A stretch of 64,000 nucleotides of DNA from Klebsiella terrigena (GTDB taxonomy: Bacteria > Pseudomonadota > Gammaproteobacteria > Enterobacterales > Enterobacteriaceae). The stretch is taken from positions 372,001-436,000 of the forward strand of contig NZ_BJNO01000001.1 in NCBI RefSeq assembly GCF_006539725.1. Reading direction: 5' to 3'. The notes under the pieces are model-generated. The model saw only the letters and a list, made by a program, of their open reading frames with translations. It made no database searches and had not been told where the DNA came from. The position numbers were made by a program, and so were the translations under genes. Of the stretch, positions 55,256-63,784 are shown in pieces. Every line of letters begins with the position of its first letter. Positions within the stretch are counted from its first letter, which is position 1.

Positions 55256-55405
55256 GATTAATTAAGGCCCTGTTAATATTACACTATTAAAAAAGTTTCC
55301 CGGCGCAAGTATAGCTTTTATGCCGTTGGTCTTGCCAGCGCTTATCTTGCTTCTGCCGCCGCGCCAGCGCCGTCTCGCCCCCGCTATCGGCGCTATTTAT
55401 TGCCG

Positions 55406-55425
55406 CTTTAGCAAATCGTGTCATC
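55406..55425. promoter_or_regulatory. Marbox of the marRAB promoter
   Basis: CTTTAGCAAATCGTGTCATC corresponds closely to the E. coli mar marbox bound by MarA, SoxS and Rob, in the same backward orientation and 15 bases before the -35 element. Confidence 0.8.
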
Positions 55426-55440
55426 AGCTAATTCATCAGG

Positions 55441-55499
55441 TTGACTTATGATTGCCTAGGCAATAATATCCACAGCAATTAAATAATTGCCTGGGCAAC
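55441..55499 (+). promoter_or_regulatory. marRAB promoter and marO operator sites
   Basis: -35 TTGACT (55441-55446), 17 bases, -10 TAATAT (55464-55469). MarR site I ATTGCCTAGGCAAT (55451-55464) sits between them and site II ATTGCCTGGGCAAC (55486-55499) between the start site and marR. Layout is that of E. coli marO, so MarR repression and inducer response should be conserved. Confidence 0.92.
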
Positions 55500-55503
55500 C
55501 ATT

Positions 55504-55938
55504 GTGAAAAGCACAAGTGACCTGTTTAACGAAATGATCCCCCTCGGTCGCTTGATCCAGATGGTTAACCAGAAAAAAGATCGCCTGCTCAACGAGTACC
55601 TCTCTCCGATGGATATCACTTCCACCCAGTTCCGGGTGCTCTGTTCCATTCGTTGCGAAGTATGCATTACCCCCGTTGAGCTGAAAACCGTGCTCTCGGT
55701 CGACCCAGGCGCAATGACGCGCATGCTCGACCGCCTGGTCTGTAAAGGCTGGATTGAACGGTTACCCAACCCCACTGACAAACGCGGCGTGCTGGTGCAG
55801 TTAACGCCAGACGGCGCGGCGCTATGTGAGCAATGTCATCAGGTTGTGGGTCAGAAATTGCACCAGGAATTAACAAAAAATCTGTCGGCGGATGAAGTGG
55901 TCACCCTTGAGTATTTACTCAAGAAAGTCCTGCCGTAA
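55504..55938 (+). CDS. marR: Multiple antibiotic resistance repressor MarR
   Basis: 144-residue winged-helix repressor that binds marO and is released by phenolic compounds or by copper-driven oxidation of a cysteine. GTG start as in E. coli, giving [20 protein letters not shown]. The DNA-binding wing region [20 protein letters not shown], then [10 protein letters not shown], is intact, including the cysteine of LVCKGW. No disrupting mutation is visible. Confidence 0.97.
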   Translation: MKSTSDLFNEMIPLGRLIQMVNQKKDRLLNEYLSPMDITSTQFRVLCSIRCEVCITPVELKTVLSVDPGAMTRMLDRLVCKGWIERLPNPTDKRGVLVQLTPDGAALCEQCHQVVGQKLHQELTKNLSADEVVTLEYLLKKVLP

Positions 55939-55952
55939 TAAGAAGAGGTAAG

Positions 55953-56336
55953 ATGATGTCCAGACGCAATAACGACGCCATCACTATCCATAGTATTTTG
56001 TCGTGGATCGAAGATAACCTGGAATCGCCGCTGTCGCTGGAGAAAGTGTCTGAGCGCTCAGGTTACTCTAAATGGCACCTGCAAAGAATGTTCAAGAAAG
56101 AGACCGGTCACTCCTTAGGCCAGTACATCCGCAGCCGCAAGCTGACCGAGATCGCCCAGAAGCTCAAGCAGAGCAACGAGCCGATTCTCTACCTGGCGGA
56201 GCGCTACGGATTTGAATCACAGCAAACGCTGACCCGAACCTTTAAAAACTATTTCGACGTTCCGCCGCATAAATATCGCATGACAAATATGCCGGGTGAA
56301 TCCCGCTATCTAATGCCACTGAACAACTGTTGTTAA
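55953..56336 (+). CDS. marA: AraC-type global activator MarA
   Basis: 127-residue monomeric activator of efflux (acrAB-tolC), micF and other stress genes. [20 protein letters not shown], then the two HTH units [20 protein letters not shown] and [20 protein letters not shown], are nearly identical to E. coli MarA. Two ATG codons follow each other (55953, 55956); the second matches the E. coli start. Fifteen bases after marR. Confidence 0.97.
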   Translation: MMSRRNNDAITIHSILSWIEDNLESPLSLEKVSERSGYSKWHLQRMFKKETGHSLGQYIRSRKLTEIAQKLKQSNEPILYLAERYGFESQQTLTRTFKNYFDVPPHKYRMTNMPGESRYLMPLNNCC

Positions 56337-56366
56337 TCGCCTGCAAAAAGACGTATTGAGGAAATC

Positions 56367-56573
56367 ATGAAACTATTCGCTGCCGCCGCCCTTGTGCTGG
56401 TCGCCCTGGCTTCAGGCCAGAGCTATGCGGAGCAAACCACGACCCCGGTTCGCCATAACCACCGCGATGCGATGATAATGCCTTCCGAACATAACGATTC
56501 GCCGTTTGATTTTAATCATATGGCTGCCGGTAGCGACAAGTCAGATGAGCTAGGCGTGCCGTACTACAATTAA
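56367..56573 (+). CDS. marB: MarB periplasmic protein
   Basis: 68 residues with a signal peptide (MKLFAAAALVLVALASGQSY, cleaved near AEQ). The end DFNHMAAGSDKSDELGVPYYN matches E. coli MarB, while the middle (PVRHNHRDAMIMPSEHNDSP) is diverged and histidine-rich. MarB lowers marRA transcription in E. coli by an unknown indirect route. Last gene of the operon. Confidence 0.9.
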   Translation: MKLFAAAALVLVALASGQSYAEQTTTPVRHNHRDAMIMPSEHNDSPFDFNHMAAGSDKSDELGVPYYN

Positions 56574-56593
56574 CCGCACGACTCCGGTCTTTT

Positions 56594-56618
56594 AGCCCCG
56601 CACTGCGGGGCTTTTTTT
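56594..56618. terminator. Terminator of marRAB (and convergent eamA)
   Basis: AGCCCCG - CACTG - CGGGGCT followed by six T directly after marB; the last bases overlap the eamA stop codon on the other strand. Confidence 0.9.
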
Positions 56619-57516
56619 ATCCCCGCGGTGCGCTGACGCGAACCCGCCGCAGGCCAAAGACGTTAATATAGAGCCCGGCCATAATCAGCACCGCCCCGGT
56701 GAGCTGTAGCCCGCTCAGGGTTTCGCCAAGCAGCAGCGCGGCGCTGGCCATCCCCACCACCGGCACCAGCAGCGAGAGCGGCGCCACCCGCCAGGTCTCG
56801 TAGCGCCCGAGCAGCGAACCCCAAATCCCGTAGCCGACAATCGTGGCGATAAACGCCAGGTAGAGCAGCGAAAGCACGGTCAGCAGATCGATCTGCACCA
56901 GGCTGGCAACCATTTTTTGCGGGCCATCGAGCAGGTATGAGGCCAGCATAAACGGCAGCACCGGGATCAGCGCGCTCCACACCACCAGCGACATGATCTG
57001 CGGCTTCTCCTGCCGCGACATGATTTTCTTATTGAAGATATTCCCGCAGGCCCAGCTCAGCGCCGCCGCCAGGGTCAGCATAAACCCGACCATCGGCACA
57101 TGCTGCGCGCCGAGGCTCGCCTCTACCAGCACCAGCACGCCGAAAATCGCCAGCGCGATGCCGGCCAGCTGCTTGCCCTGCAGACGTTCACCAAAGGTAA
57201 ACACGCCGAGAATAATGGTGAAGAAGGCCTGCGCCTGCAGCACCAGCGACGCCAGCCCGGCGGGCATGCCGAGGCCGATGGCGCAGAACAGAAAGGCGAA
57301 CTGCCCAAAGCTTATCGTCAGGCCGTAGCCCAGCAGCAGGCGCAGAGGAATTTTGGGCCGCGCCACGAACAGCAGCGCCGGGAAGGCGACGAGTAAAAAA
57401 CGCAGCCCCGCCAGCATCAGCGGCGGCATGTTGTGAAGCCCGAGCTTAATCACCACAAAATTAAGCCCCCAAACGACCACCACCAGCAGCGCCAGCAGTC
57501 CGTCTTTACGTGTCAT
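56617..57516 (-). CDS. eamA: Cysteine/O-acetylserine exporter EamA
   Basis: 299 residues, ten membrane segments in two EamA repeats: MTRKDGLLALLVVVVWGLNF, VVIKLGLHNMPPLMLAGLRF and LAAALSWACGNIFNKKIM. Length and place next to marB match E. coli EamA (YdeD), which exports O-acetylserine and cysteine. Confidence 0.93.
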   Translation of the reverse strand: MTRKDGLLALLVVVVWGLNFVVIKLGLHNMPPLMLAGLRFLLVAFPALLFVARPKIPLRLLLGYGLTISFGQFAFLFCAIGLGMPAGLASLVLQAQAFFTIILGVFTFGERLQGKQLAGIALAIFGVLVLVEASLGAQHVPMVGFMLTLAAALSWACGNIFNKKIMSRQEKPQIMSLVVWSALIPVLPFMLASYLLDGPQKMVASLVQIDLLTVLSLLYLAFIATIVGYGIWGSLLGRYETWRVAPLSLLVPVVGMASAALLLGETLSGLQLTGAVLIMAGLYINVFGLRRVRVSAPRG

Positions 57517-57710
57517 ACCCTGTCCCGGCCATTACGCGAATTTTTATCAATGAAATCAAAGTAACGGAAAAATCCTCATTCGGATAGATCATTATTTTTA
57601 GCAGGGCCGCTATGCCCCTTTTGTCATAGGGGAATGCTATACAAGCCTGAAAGAGCATGTTATTTGTGAACAGCACTACAAAAAAATAACATTTATCAGG
57701 CAAGGAAAAA

Positions 57711-58907
57711 ATGATACCGACCCTCAGGCGCTCAACGATAGCGCTGCTGGCTTCATCGCTGCTGCTTACCATCGGCCGCGGCGCGACGCTCCCTTTTATG
57801 ACCATCTTTCTTACCCGTCAGTATCAGCTGGAGGTGGACAAAATCGGCTATGCCATGTCTATCGCCCTGACGGTTGGGGTGGTGTTCAGCATGGGGTTCG
57901 GCATTCTGGCCGATAAGTTCGATAAAAAGCGCTATATGCTGGTCGCCGTGACCGCCTTTATCTGCGGGTTTGTGGCGATCCCGCTGGTAAACAGCGTCCC
58001 GCTGGTGGTCTTTTTCTTCGCCCTGATCAACTGCGCCTATTCCGTCTTCTCCACCGTATTGAAGGCGTGGTTTGCCGACGTGCTAACGCCGGAGAAGAAG
58101 GCGCGGATCTTCTCGCTCAACTATACCTTCCTCAATATCGGCTGGACCGTCGGCCCCCCGCTCGGCACCCTGCTGGTGATGCACAGCATTAACCTGCCGT
58201 TCTGGCTGGCCGCCGCCTGCGCCGCGTTTCCGCTGGTGTTTATCCAGCTCTTCGTCCAGCGGACCTCGGCGGCAATCGCTGCGGATAGCGCCAGCCCGTG
58301 GTCGCCCTCGGTGCTGCTGCGCGATCGGGCGCTAATGTGGTTTACGCTCTCCGGGCTGCTGGCGTCGTTTGTCGGCGGCTCTTTCGCCTCCTGCATTTCC
58401 CAGTACGTGCTGGTGGTCGCCGACAGCGACTTTGCCGAGAAAGTGGTGGCGGTCGTTCTGCCGGTCAATGCCGCGGTGGTAGTGGCGCTGCAGTACGCCG
58501 TCGGACGCAGGCTGAACGCGCGCAATATCCGCCCGCTGATGACCTTCGGTACGCTATGCTTTGTCATCGGGCTGGGCGGGTTTATTGTTTCCGGCAGCAG
58601 CCTGCTGCTGTGGGGCGTGTCGGCGGCGATTTTTACCCTTGGCGAGGTTATCTATGCGCCAGGAGAATATATGCTGATCGACAACATTGCGCCGGCGGGC
58701 ATGAAGGCCAGCTATTTTTCCGCCCAGTCGTTAGGCTGGCTTGGCGCCGCGTTTAATCCGATGATCACCGGGGCGATTCTGACCCATATGCCGCACTGGT
58801 CGCTGTTTGTGGTGCTGATGGTGGCGATTATCGCCGCGTGGCTGATGATTTTCCGCGGCATGAACAATCCTCCGCGGCAAAAAAGTTATCCGGTCGCCAG
58901 CGCCTGA
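57711..58907 (+). CDS. ydeE: MFS transporter YdeE
   Basis: 398 residues, 12 membrane segments, starting MIPTLRRSTIALLASSLLLT; motif A reads GILADKFDKKRYM. In E. coli YdeE exports dipeptides when overproduced. It diverges from eamA by 194 bases, an AT-rich stretch with the two promoters, and closes the part that follows the E. coli order. Confidence 0.92.
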   Translation: MIPTLRRSTIALLASSLLLTIGRGATLPFMTIFLTRQYQLEVDKIGYAMSIALTVGVVFSMGFGILADKFDKKRYMLVAVTAFICGFVAIPLVNSVPLVVFFFALINCAYSVFSTVLKAWFADVLTPEKKARIFSLNYTFLNIGWTVGPPLGTLLVMHSINLPFWLAAACAAFPLVFIQLFVQRTSAAIAADSASPWSPSVLLRDRALMWFTLSGLLASFVGGSFASCISQYVLVVADSDFAEKVVAVVLPVNAAVVVALQYAVGRRLNARNIRPLMTFGTLCFVIGLGGFIVSGSSLLLWGVSAAIFTLGEVIYAPGEYMLIDNIAPAGMKASYFSAQSLGWLGAAFNPMITGAILTHMPHWSLFVVLMVAIIAAWLMIFRGMNNPPRQKSYPVASA

Positions 58908-59023
58908 AGCCTGCCGCCACGGGGCTGTCGGGTCGGTGTCGGGTTACTGTCGGCAGAGGATCGTGGCGGCCAACGGCGCAAACCAGCAGGCTTCATCTCA
59001 GGTTTCATCCGGAGATAGAAAAA

Positions 59024-59494
59024 ATGAACGGTATTAATCAGGTTAAACAGTTACGTCTGCAGCGCGCGTGGTCTCAGGAGCAGTTAGCCGAACTGGCCGG
59101 CGTCAGCGTGCGCACCATTCAGCGCATCGAAAACGGCGATCGCCCGGGCCTGGAAACGCTCAGCGCCCTCGCCGCCGTATTTGAGGTTAACGTGGCCAGT
59201 CTGAGCGACGACGCGCCCGTCGGTCACGAAGAGTCGCTCGATTTACGCATTGAGGAAGCCAAAGAGCGGGTCCATCAGGAGAGCCGCTTCTTTCGCTCGC
59301 TGTCGGTCGCGGTGGTGGTTTGCATCCTGCTGGCGGTACTCAACCGGGTCAACAGCCCCGCAAGCGACTGGTCAGCGTGGGTCGCCGCCATCTGGGGCGC
59401 GCTGCTGCTGGTGAGAGCTGCCCGGCTGTTTGTCTTCGGCGGAATGACCCGCAGCTGGCGCCAGGCCCGGCTGCAGCGATTGTTACGTAAATAG
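59024..59494 (+). CDS. XRE-family HTH protein with C-terminal two-span membrane domain
   Basis: 156 residues from ATG 59024 (site CCGGAGATAG). The first 65 residues form a Cro/C1 HTH (VKQLRLQRAWSQEQLAELAG, VSVRTIQRIENGDRPGLETL). Residues about 95-145 have two hydrophobic stretches (SLSVAVVVCILLAVLNRV; WVAAIWGALLLVRAARLFVF) resembling the 2TM domain found fused to such HTHs. Likely a membrane-bound regulator; target unknown. The upstream frame that runs back into ydeE is not used. Confidence 0.82.
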   Translation: MNGINQVKQLRLQRAWSQEQLAELAGVSVRTIQRIENGDRPGLETLSALAAVFEVNVASLSDDAPVGHEESLDLRIEEAKERVHQESRFFRSLSVAVVVCILLAVLNRVNSPASDWSAWVAAIWGALLLVRAARLFVFGGMTRSWRQARLQRLLRK

Positions 59495-59497
59495 ACT

Positions 59498-59532
59498 CCG
59501 TTCAGCGCGACGTCAGGCGTCGCGCTGAACGG
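59498..59532. terminator. Perfect 15-bp hairpin between XRE gene and urtE
   Basis: CCGTTCAGCGCGACG (59498-59512) and CGTCGCGCTGAACGG (59518-59532) with a TCAGG loop, between convergent genes; TTATT follows on the plus strand. Shared terminator. Confidence 0.82.
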
Positions 59533-59542
59533 TTATTGCGGC

Positions 59543-60241
59543 TTAGATAGCCACCATCCCGCGCACGCCCTCGGCTTCCATATCCGCGCCCTTTCCCTGC
59601 TGAATAATTGTCCCTCGCGACATCACCAGATAGTGGTCGGCAAGGGCAGCGGCAAAATCATAGAACTGCTCAACCAGCAGGATCGCCATGTCGCCACGGT
59701 TCGCCAGCTGGCGGATAACTTCGCCGATCTCCTTAATCACCGAGGGCTGAATGCCCTCCGTTGGCTCGTCGAGGATCAGCAGCTGCGGCCGGCTTGCCAG
59801 CGCCCGGCCAATCGCCAGCTGCTGCTGCTGACCGCCGGAGAGATCGCCCCCGCGCCGCTGCTTCATTGTTTTTAACACCGGAAACAGCTGATAGATCTCC
59901 TCCGGAACCTGACGCGCGTCGCGGGCGGAAAAGCGCGACAGCCCCATCAGCAGGTTCTCTTCAACGGTGAGGCGGGGAAAGATCTCTCGCCCCTGCGGGA
60001 CATAGGCGATCCCGGCCTGTACGCGCTGGTGGGGCTTACGCGCCGTGATGGTCTTATCCTGCCATATCACCTCGCCGCTGCGCGCCGGGACCAGCCCCAT
60101 CAGGCACTTCAGCAGCGTGGTTTTTCCGACGCCGTTGCGCCCCAGCAGGCAGGTAATCTCCCCCGGCCGGGCGGCAAAATCGACGCCGCGCAGAATATGG
60201 CTGCCGCCGTAGTATTGATGTAACTGGTTAACCTGCAGCAT
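59543..60241 (-). CDS. urtE: Urea ABC transporter ATPase UrtE
   Basis: 232 residues, LivF-like. Walker A GRNGVGKTT, signature LSGGQQQQLAIGRAL, Walker B LLILDEPTEGIQPSV; the EGIQPS variant is characteristic of UrtE over LivF. It pairs with UrtD to drive UrtBC. Last gene of the urtABCDE operon, ten bases after urtD. Confidence 0.94.
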   Translation of the reverse strand: MLQVNQLHQYYGGSHILRGVDFAARPGEITCLLGRNGVGKTTLLKCLMGLVPARSGEVIWQDKTITARKPHQRVQAGIAYVPQGREIFPRLTVEENLLMGLSRFSARDARQVPEEIYQLFPVLKTMKQRRGGDLSGGQQQQLAIGRALASRPQLLILDEPTEGIQPSVIKEIGEVIRQLANRGDMAILLVEQFYDFAAALADHYLVMSRGTIIQQGKGADMEAEGVRGMVAI

Positions 60242-60250
60242 CGGCGCTCC

Positions 60251-61048
60251 TTAGCGTCCAAGATAAACGTCAATCACCTGTTCGTTGGCCTGCACCTCGC
60301 GCAGCGAGCCTTCCGCCAGCACCTGTCCCTGATGCAGCACGGTTACCCGGTCGGCAATTGTTTCAACGAATCCCATATCATGTTCAACCACCATCAGCGA
60401 ATGCTCGCCGGCGAGGGTGCGGAACAGCTCGGCGGTGTATTCGGTTTCGGCGTCGGTCATACCGGCGGCAGGTTCATCCAGCAGCAGCAGGTGCGGCTCC
60501 TGCACCAGAAGCATGCCGATTTCAAGGAACTGCTTCTGCCCGTGCGACAGCAGCCCCGCCTGGCGCCCGCGCTCGCCATCGAGGCGCAGCAGGCGCAGGG
60601 TCTCGCTGATGCGATCCTCCTGCTCCCCGCTCAGCCGCGCCCGCAGGCTGGCCCAGACCGATTTATCGCTTTTCAGCGCCAGCTCAAGATTCTCAGCCAC
60701 CGTCAGCGCTTCAAAGACCGTCGGCTTTTGAAACTTTCGCCCAATCCCCTGGCGGGCAATGGCTATCGGGTCAAGGGACATCAGGTCGATGGACTGATCG
60801 TACAGCGCCCTGCCGCTCTGCGGCCGGGTTTTGCCGGTAATCACGTCCATCAGGGTGGTTTTTCCGGCGCCGTTGGGGCCGATAATACAGCGCAGCTCGC
60901 CCACGCCAATCTGCAGCGAGAGATCGGTTAGCGCCTGAAAGCCGTCGAAGTTGACGTTAATCTTTTCCAGCTGCAGCACCGGGTCGGTTTGCTCGCGAAA
61001 GCGATCCGTCGGCAGTTGGCGGGTAAACAGGCCGTCATCCGGTTGCAT
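60251..61048 (-). CDS. urtD: Urea ABC transporter ATPase UrtD
   Basis: 265 residues, LivG-like. N-terminal extension of about 25 residues (MQPDDGLFTRQLPTDRFREQ) precedes the ATPase: Walker A GPNGAGKTT, signature LSHGQKQFLEIGMLL, Walker B LLLLDEPAAGMTDAE. The modified signature LSHGQ is typical for UrtD. Overlaps urtC by one base. Confidence 0.94.
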   Translation of the reverse strand: MQPDDGLFTRQLPTDRFREQTDPVLQLEKINVNFDGFQALTDLSLQIGVGELRCIIGPNGAGKTTLMDVITGKTRPQSGRALYDQSIDLMSLDPIAIARQGIGRKFQKPTVFEALTVAENLELALKSDKSVWASLRARLSGEQEDRISETLRLLRLDGERGRQAGLLSHGQKQFLEIGMLLVQEPHLLLLDEPAAGMTDAETEYTAELFRTLAGEHSLMVVEHDMGFVETIADRVTVLHQGQVLAEGSLREVQANEQVIDVYLGR

Positions 61049-62121
61049 TAGCGGTCTCCTTTACGCAGCAGGCCAATCACCCCACGCGGTAAAAAGAGCG
61101 TGACGATGATAAAAATCAGTCCAAGAAACAGCTGCCAGTACTCCGGGATCGCCATCGTGAAGTAGCTTTTCGCGCCGTTGACCAGCCCCGCGCCCAGCAC
61201 CGGGCCGACCAGGGTTCCGCGCCCGCCGAGCGCCACCCAGATGGCGGCCTCAATCGAGTTAGTCGGCGACATCTCGCCTGGGTTAATAATCCCCACCTGC
61301 GGGACATACAGCGCCCCCGCCAGCCCGCACAGCACGGCGGAGAGCGTCCACACCAGCAGCTTAAAGCCGCGCGGATCGTAGCCGCAGAACATCAGCCGGT
61401 TTTCGGCGTCGCGCACCGCGGTCAGAATGCGGCCAAACTTGCTGGTCGCCAGGCGAAAGCCTATCCACAGCGTTAACAGCAGCAGCAGTACCGTCGCCAT
61501 AAACAGCGCCGCGCGGGTGCCGGTCGCGGTGACGGAGAAGCCGAGCAGCGTGGTAAAGCCGGTAAAACCGTTGTTGCCGCCGAAGCCGGTCTCGTTGCGA
61601 AAAAAGAGCAGCATGCCGGCGTAGGTCAGCGCCTGGGTCATTATCGAGAAGTAGACCCCTTTGATTTTGGAGCGAAAGGCAAACCAGCCGAACACCAGCG
61701 CCAGCAGCCCGGGAACCAGCACCACCAGCAGCATCGCCCAGGCAAAGTGCTGGGTTCCCCACCAGAACCACGGCAGCTCGGTCCACGACAGGAAGGACAT
61801 AAACGCCGGCAGACCGTCGCCGGCCGCCTGACGCATCAGATACATGCCCATCGCATAGCCGCCCAGCGCAAAGAAGATGCCGTGGCCCAGCGACAGCATG
61901 CCGGCATAGCCCCACACGAGGTCCAGCGCCACCGCGACGACGGCGTAGCAGAGGATTTTTCCGGTCAGGGTCAGCAGCCAGGTCGGCACCGCCAGCGGAT
62001 GCGACTGAGGCAGCAGCGCCAGAAACGGCATGCTCAGCAGCGCGAGGATCGCCAGCAGCCCAAGCCACCGCAGCGGCCGCGGCGCGTTGCGCGCAAGTCG
62101 TAAGGTCATCGGTTGGCTCAT
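61048..62121 (-). CDS. urtC: Urea ABC transporter permease UrtC
   Basis: 357 residues, LivM-like with about ten membrane segments: DLVWGYAGMLSLGHGIFFAL and GYAMGMYLMRQA are the branched-chain-type permease signature, and SNKFGRI-like TSKFGRILTAVRDAENRLMF follows. Overlaps urtB (TGATG) and urtD (TAATG) by one base each, showing tight coupling. Confidence 0.94.
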   Translation of the reverse strand: MSQPMTLRLARNAPRPLRWLGLLAILALLSMPFLALLPQSHPLAVPTWLLTLTGKILCYAVVAVALDLVWGYAGMLSLGHGIFFALGGYAMGMYLMRQAAGDGLPAFMSFLSWTELPWFWWGTQHFAWAMLLVVLVPGLLALVFGWFAFRSKIKGVYFSIMTQALTYAGMLLFFRNETGFGGNNGFTGFTTLLGFSVTATGTRAALFMATVLLLLLTLWIGFRLATSKFGRILTAVRDAENRLMFCGYDPRGFKLLVWTLSAVLCGLAGALYVPQVGIINPGEMSPTNSIEAAIWVALGGRGTLVGPVLGAGLVNGAKSYFTMAIPEYWQLFLGLIFIIVTLFLPRGVIGLLRKGDR

Positions 62122-63686
62122 CAGTCAATCACCCTGCCTTTTAACGCGAACAGCCCCTGCGGGCGTTTCTGGATAAACAAAATAATCAGCACCAGGATCA
62201 GAATTTTGCCCAGCACTGCGCCCAGCTGCGGTTCGAGGATTTTGTTAAAGATCCCGAGGCCAAATGCCGCCACCACGCTGCCCGCCAGCTGGCCGACGCC
62301 GCCCAGCACCACCACCAGAAACGAGTCGATGATATAGCCCTGGCCGAGCTCCGGGCCGACGTTGCCGAGCTGCGACAGCGCGACGCCGCCCAGCCCCGCG
62401 ATCCCGGAGCCGAGACCAAACGCCAGCATATCCACCCGCCCGGTCGGCACGCCGCAGCAGGCGGCCATGGCCCGGTTCTGCGTCACCGCCCGCACGTTCA
62501 TGCCCAGACGGGTTTTATTCAGAATCAGCCAGGTAAAGAACAGAACGAGGATCACAAAGCCGAGCACCGCCAGACGGTTCCACGGCAGGATCAGGTTGGG
62601 CAGCACCTGCATGCCGCCGGAGAGCCACGCCGGGTTCGCCACTTCGACGTTTTGCGCGCCAAACAGCATCCGCGTCAGCTGAATAAGCATCAGGCTGATC
62701 CCCCAGGTCGCCAGCAGCGTTTCCAGCGGGCGCCCGTAGAGATGACGAATAATGGTACGCTCCAGCGCCATGCCGATCCCGGCGGTGACCAGAAAGGCCA
62801 CCGGCAGAGCAATCAGCGGATAGAGCGCCAGCCACTGCGGGGCGAACTGGGAGAGAGCCTGCTGCACCAGCCAGCAGCTGTAGGCGCCGATCATCAGCAT
62901 TTCGCCGTGGGCCATATTGATGACCCCCAGCAGTCCGTAGGTGATGGCCAGCCCCAGCGCCGCCAGCAGCAGCACCGAACCAAGCGACAGCCCCATAAAG
63001 GCCTGGCCGAGAATTTCGCCGAGCAGCAGCCGCTGTTTAATCTGGCTCAGGCTGTCGGCCGCCGCGCTGCGTACGCCGGCATCAGGCTCATGCTGCGCAT
63101 CGGTAAAGGGCATCAGCAGCGCCTGCGTTTCGGGGTCGGAGGAGTGGCCCAGCCGCTCAACCGCCGCCAGCCGCTGCTCTCTGGCAGGGCTGCTGAGCTG
63201 AAGGCGAGCCAGCGCCATCTCCAGCTGCGTTTTGACGCCGTCATCCGTTTCTGCCGCCAGCCGCTGCTGCAGCAGCCCGCTCATTTCCGGCGTGGCTTCT
63301 CGCTGAAGGATCTTCACCGCCGCCGCCCTTTCAGTGACACTGTCACTCACCAGCAGGTGCGTGGCCAGCGCGCCGGCGGCCAGGTTGCGCAGGCGGTTGG
63401 TGAGCCGCACCGGTTTGGGGGTGCCTGAAGGTTCCGCCGCCGCGCCCAGCGCCTGCTGGTTGCTGAAGGCGTGGCCGCTGCTATCAACCTGCAGCGTTTC
63501 CGCCGCTAAGGCGTGCAGCAGCGGCAGACGCTGGGCCTGCGGAGCGGCGGCCCACTGCTCAAGCAGGCGCGCCTGCTGGCTGCGGTTTGCCGTCACGAAA
63601 TCATCCGCGTCCGCCGCCTGCGCGCGCCACGGCAAAATCATCACCAGCAGCGCGAAGTAGTAACCCATGATGCGCAGCGCCTTCAT
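62121..63686 (-). CDS. urtB: Urea ABC transporter permease UrtB with periplasmic HEAT-like domain
   Basis: 521 residues from ATG 63686, chosen for AAGGAGAGCAATC upstream; a longer frame from 63743 is unsupported. A signal peptide (MKALRIMGYYFALLVMILPW, cleaved after AQA) and about 200 residues of helical repeats (REATPEMSGLLQQRLAAETD, VERLGHSSDPETQALLMPF) precede a LivH-like permease (LGLAITYGLLGVINMAHGEM). This extension is usual in proteobacterial UrtB and may interact with UrtA. Confidence 0.94.
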   Translation of the reverse strand: MKALRIMGYYFALLVMILPWRAQAADADDFVTANRSQQARLLEQWAAAPQAQRLPLLHALAAETLQVDSSGHAFSNQQALGAAAEPSGTPKPVRLTNRLRNLAAGALATHLLVSDSVTERAAAVKILQREATPEMSGLLQQRLAAETDDGVKTQLEMALARLQLSSPAREQRLAAVERLGHSSDPETQALLMPFTDAQHEPDAGVRSAAADSLSQIKQRLLLGEILGQAFMGLSLGSVLLLAALGLAITYGLLGVINMAHGEMLMIGAYSCWLVQQALSQFAPQWLALYPLIALPVAFLVTAGIGMALERTIIRHLYGRPLETLLATWGISLMLIQLTRMLFGAQNVEVANPAWLSGGMQVLPNLILPWNRLAVLGFVILVLFFTWLILNKTRLGMNVRAVTQNRAMAACCGVPTGRVDMLAFGLGSGIAGLGGVALSQLGNVGPELGQGYIIDSFLVVVLGGVGQLAGSVVAAFGLGIFNKILEPQLGAVLGKILILVLIILFIQKRPQGLFALKGRVID

Positions 63687-63784
63687 GATTGCTCTCCTTG
63701 TGGCGTTCCGGATCGCCCGGACGCTCGTTAATGCACGTTCCACCCGCCCGGGCCGTAGCCCGGGAAGGTGACGCTAAGTGACAT

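Noticed and set aside
62652..63428. 258-codon forward open frame opposite urtB
   Set aside because: Antisense to the conserved urtB gene and rich in Gln/Arg/His typical of shadow frames.
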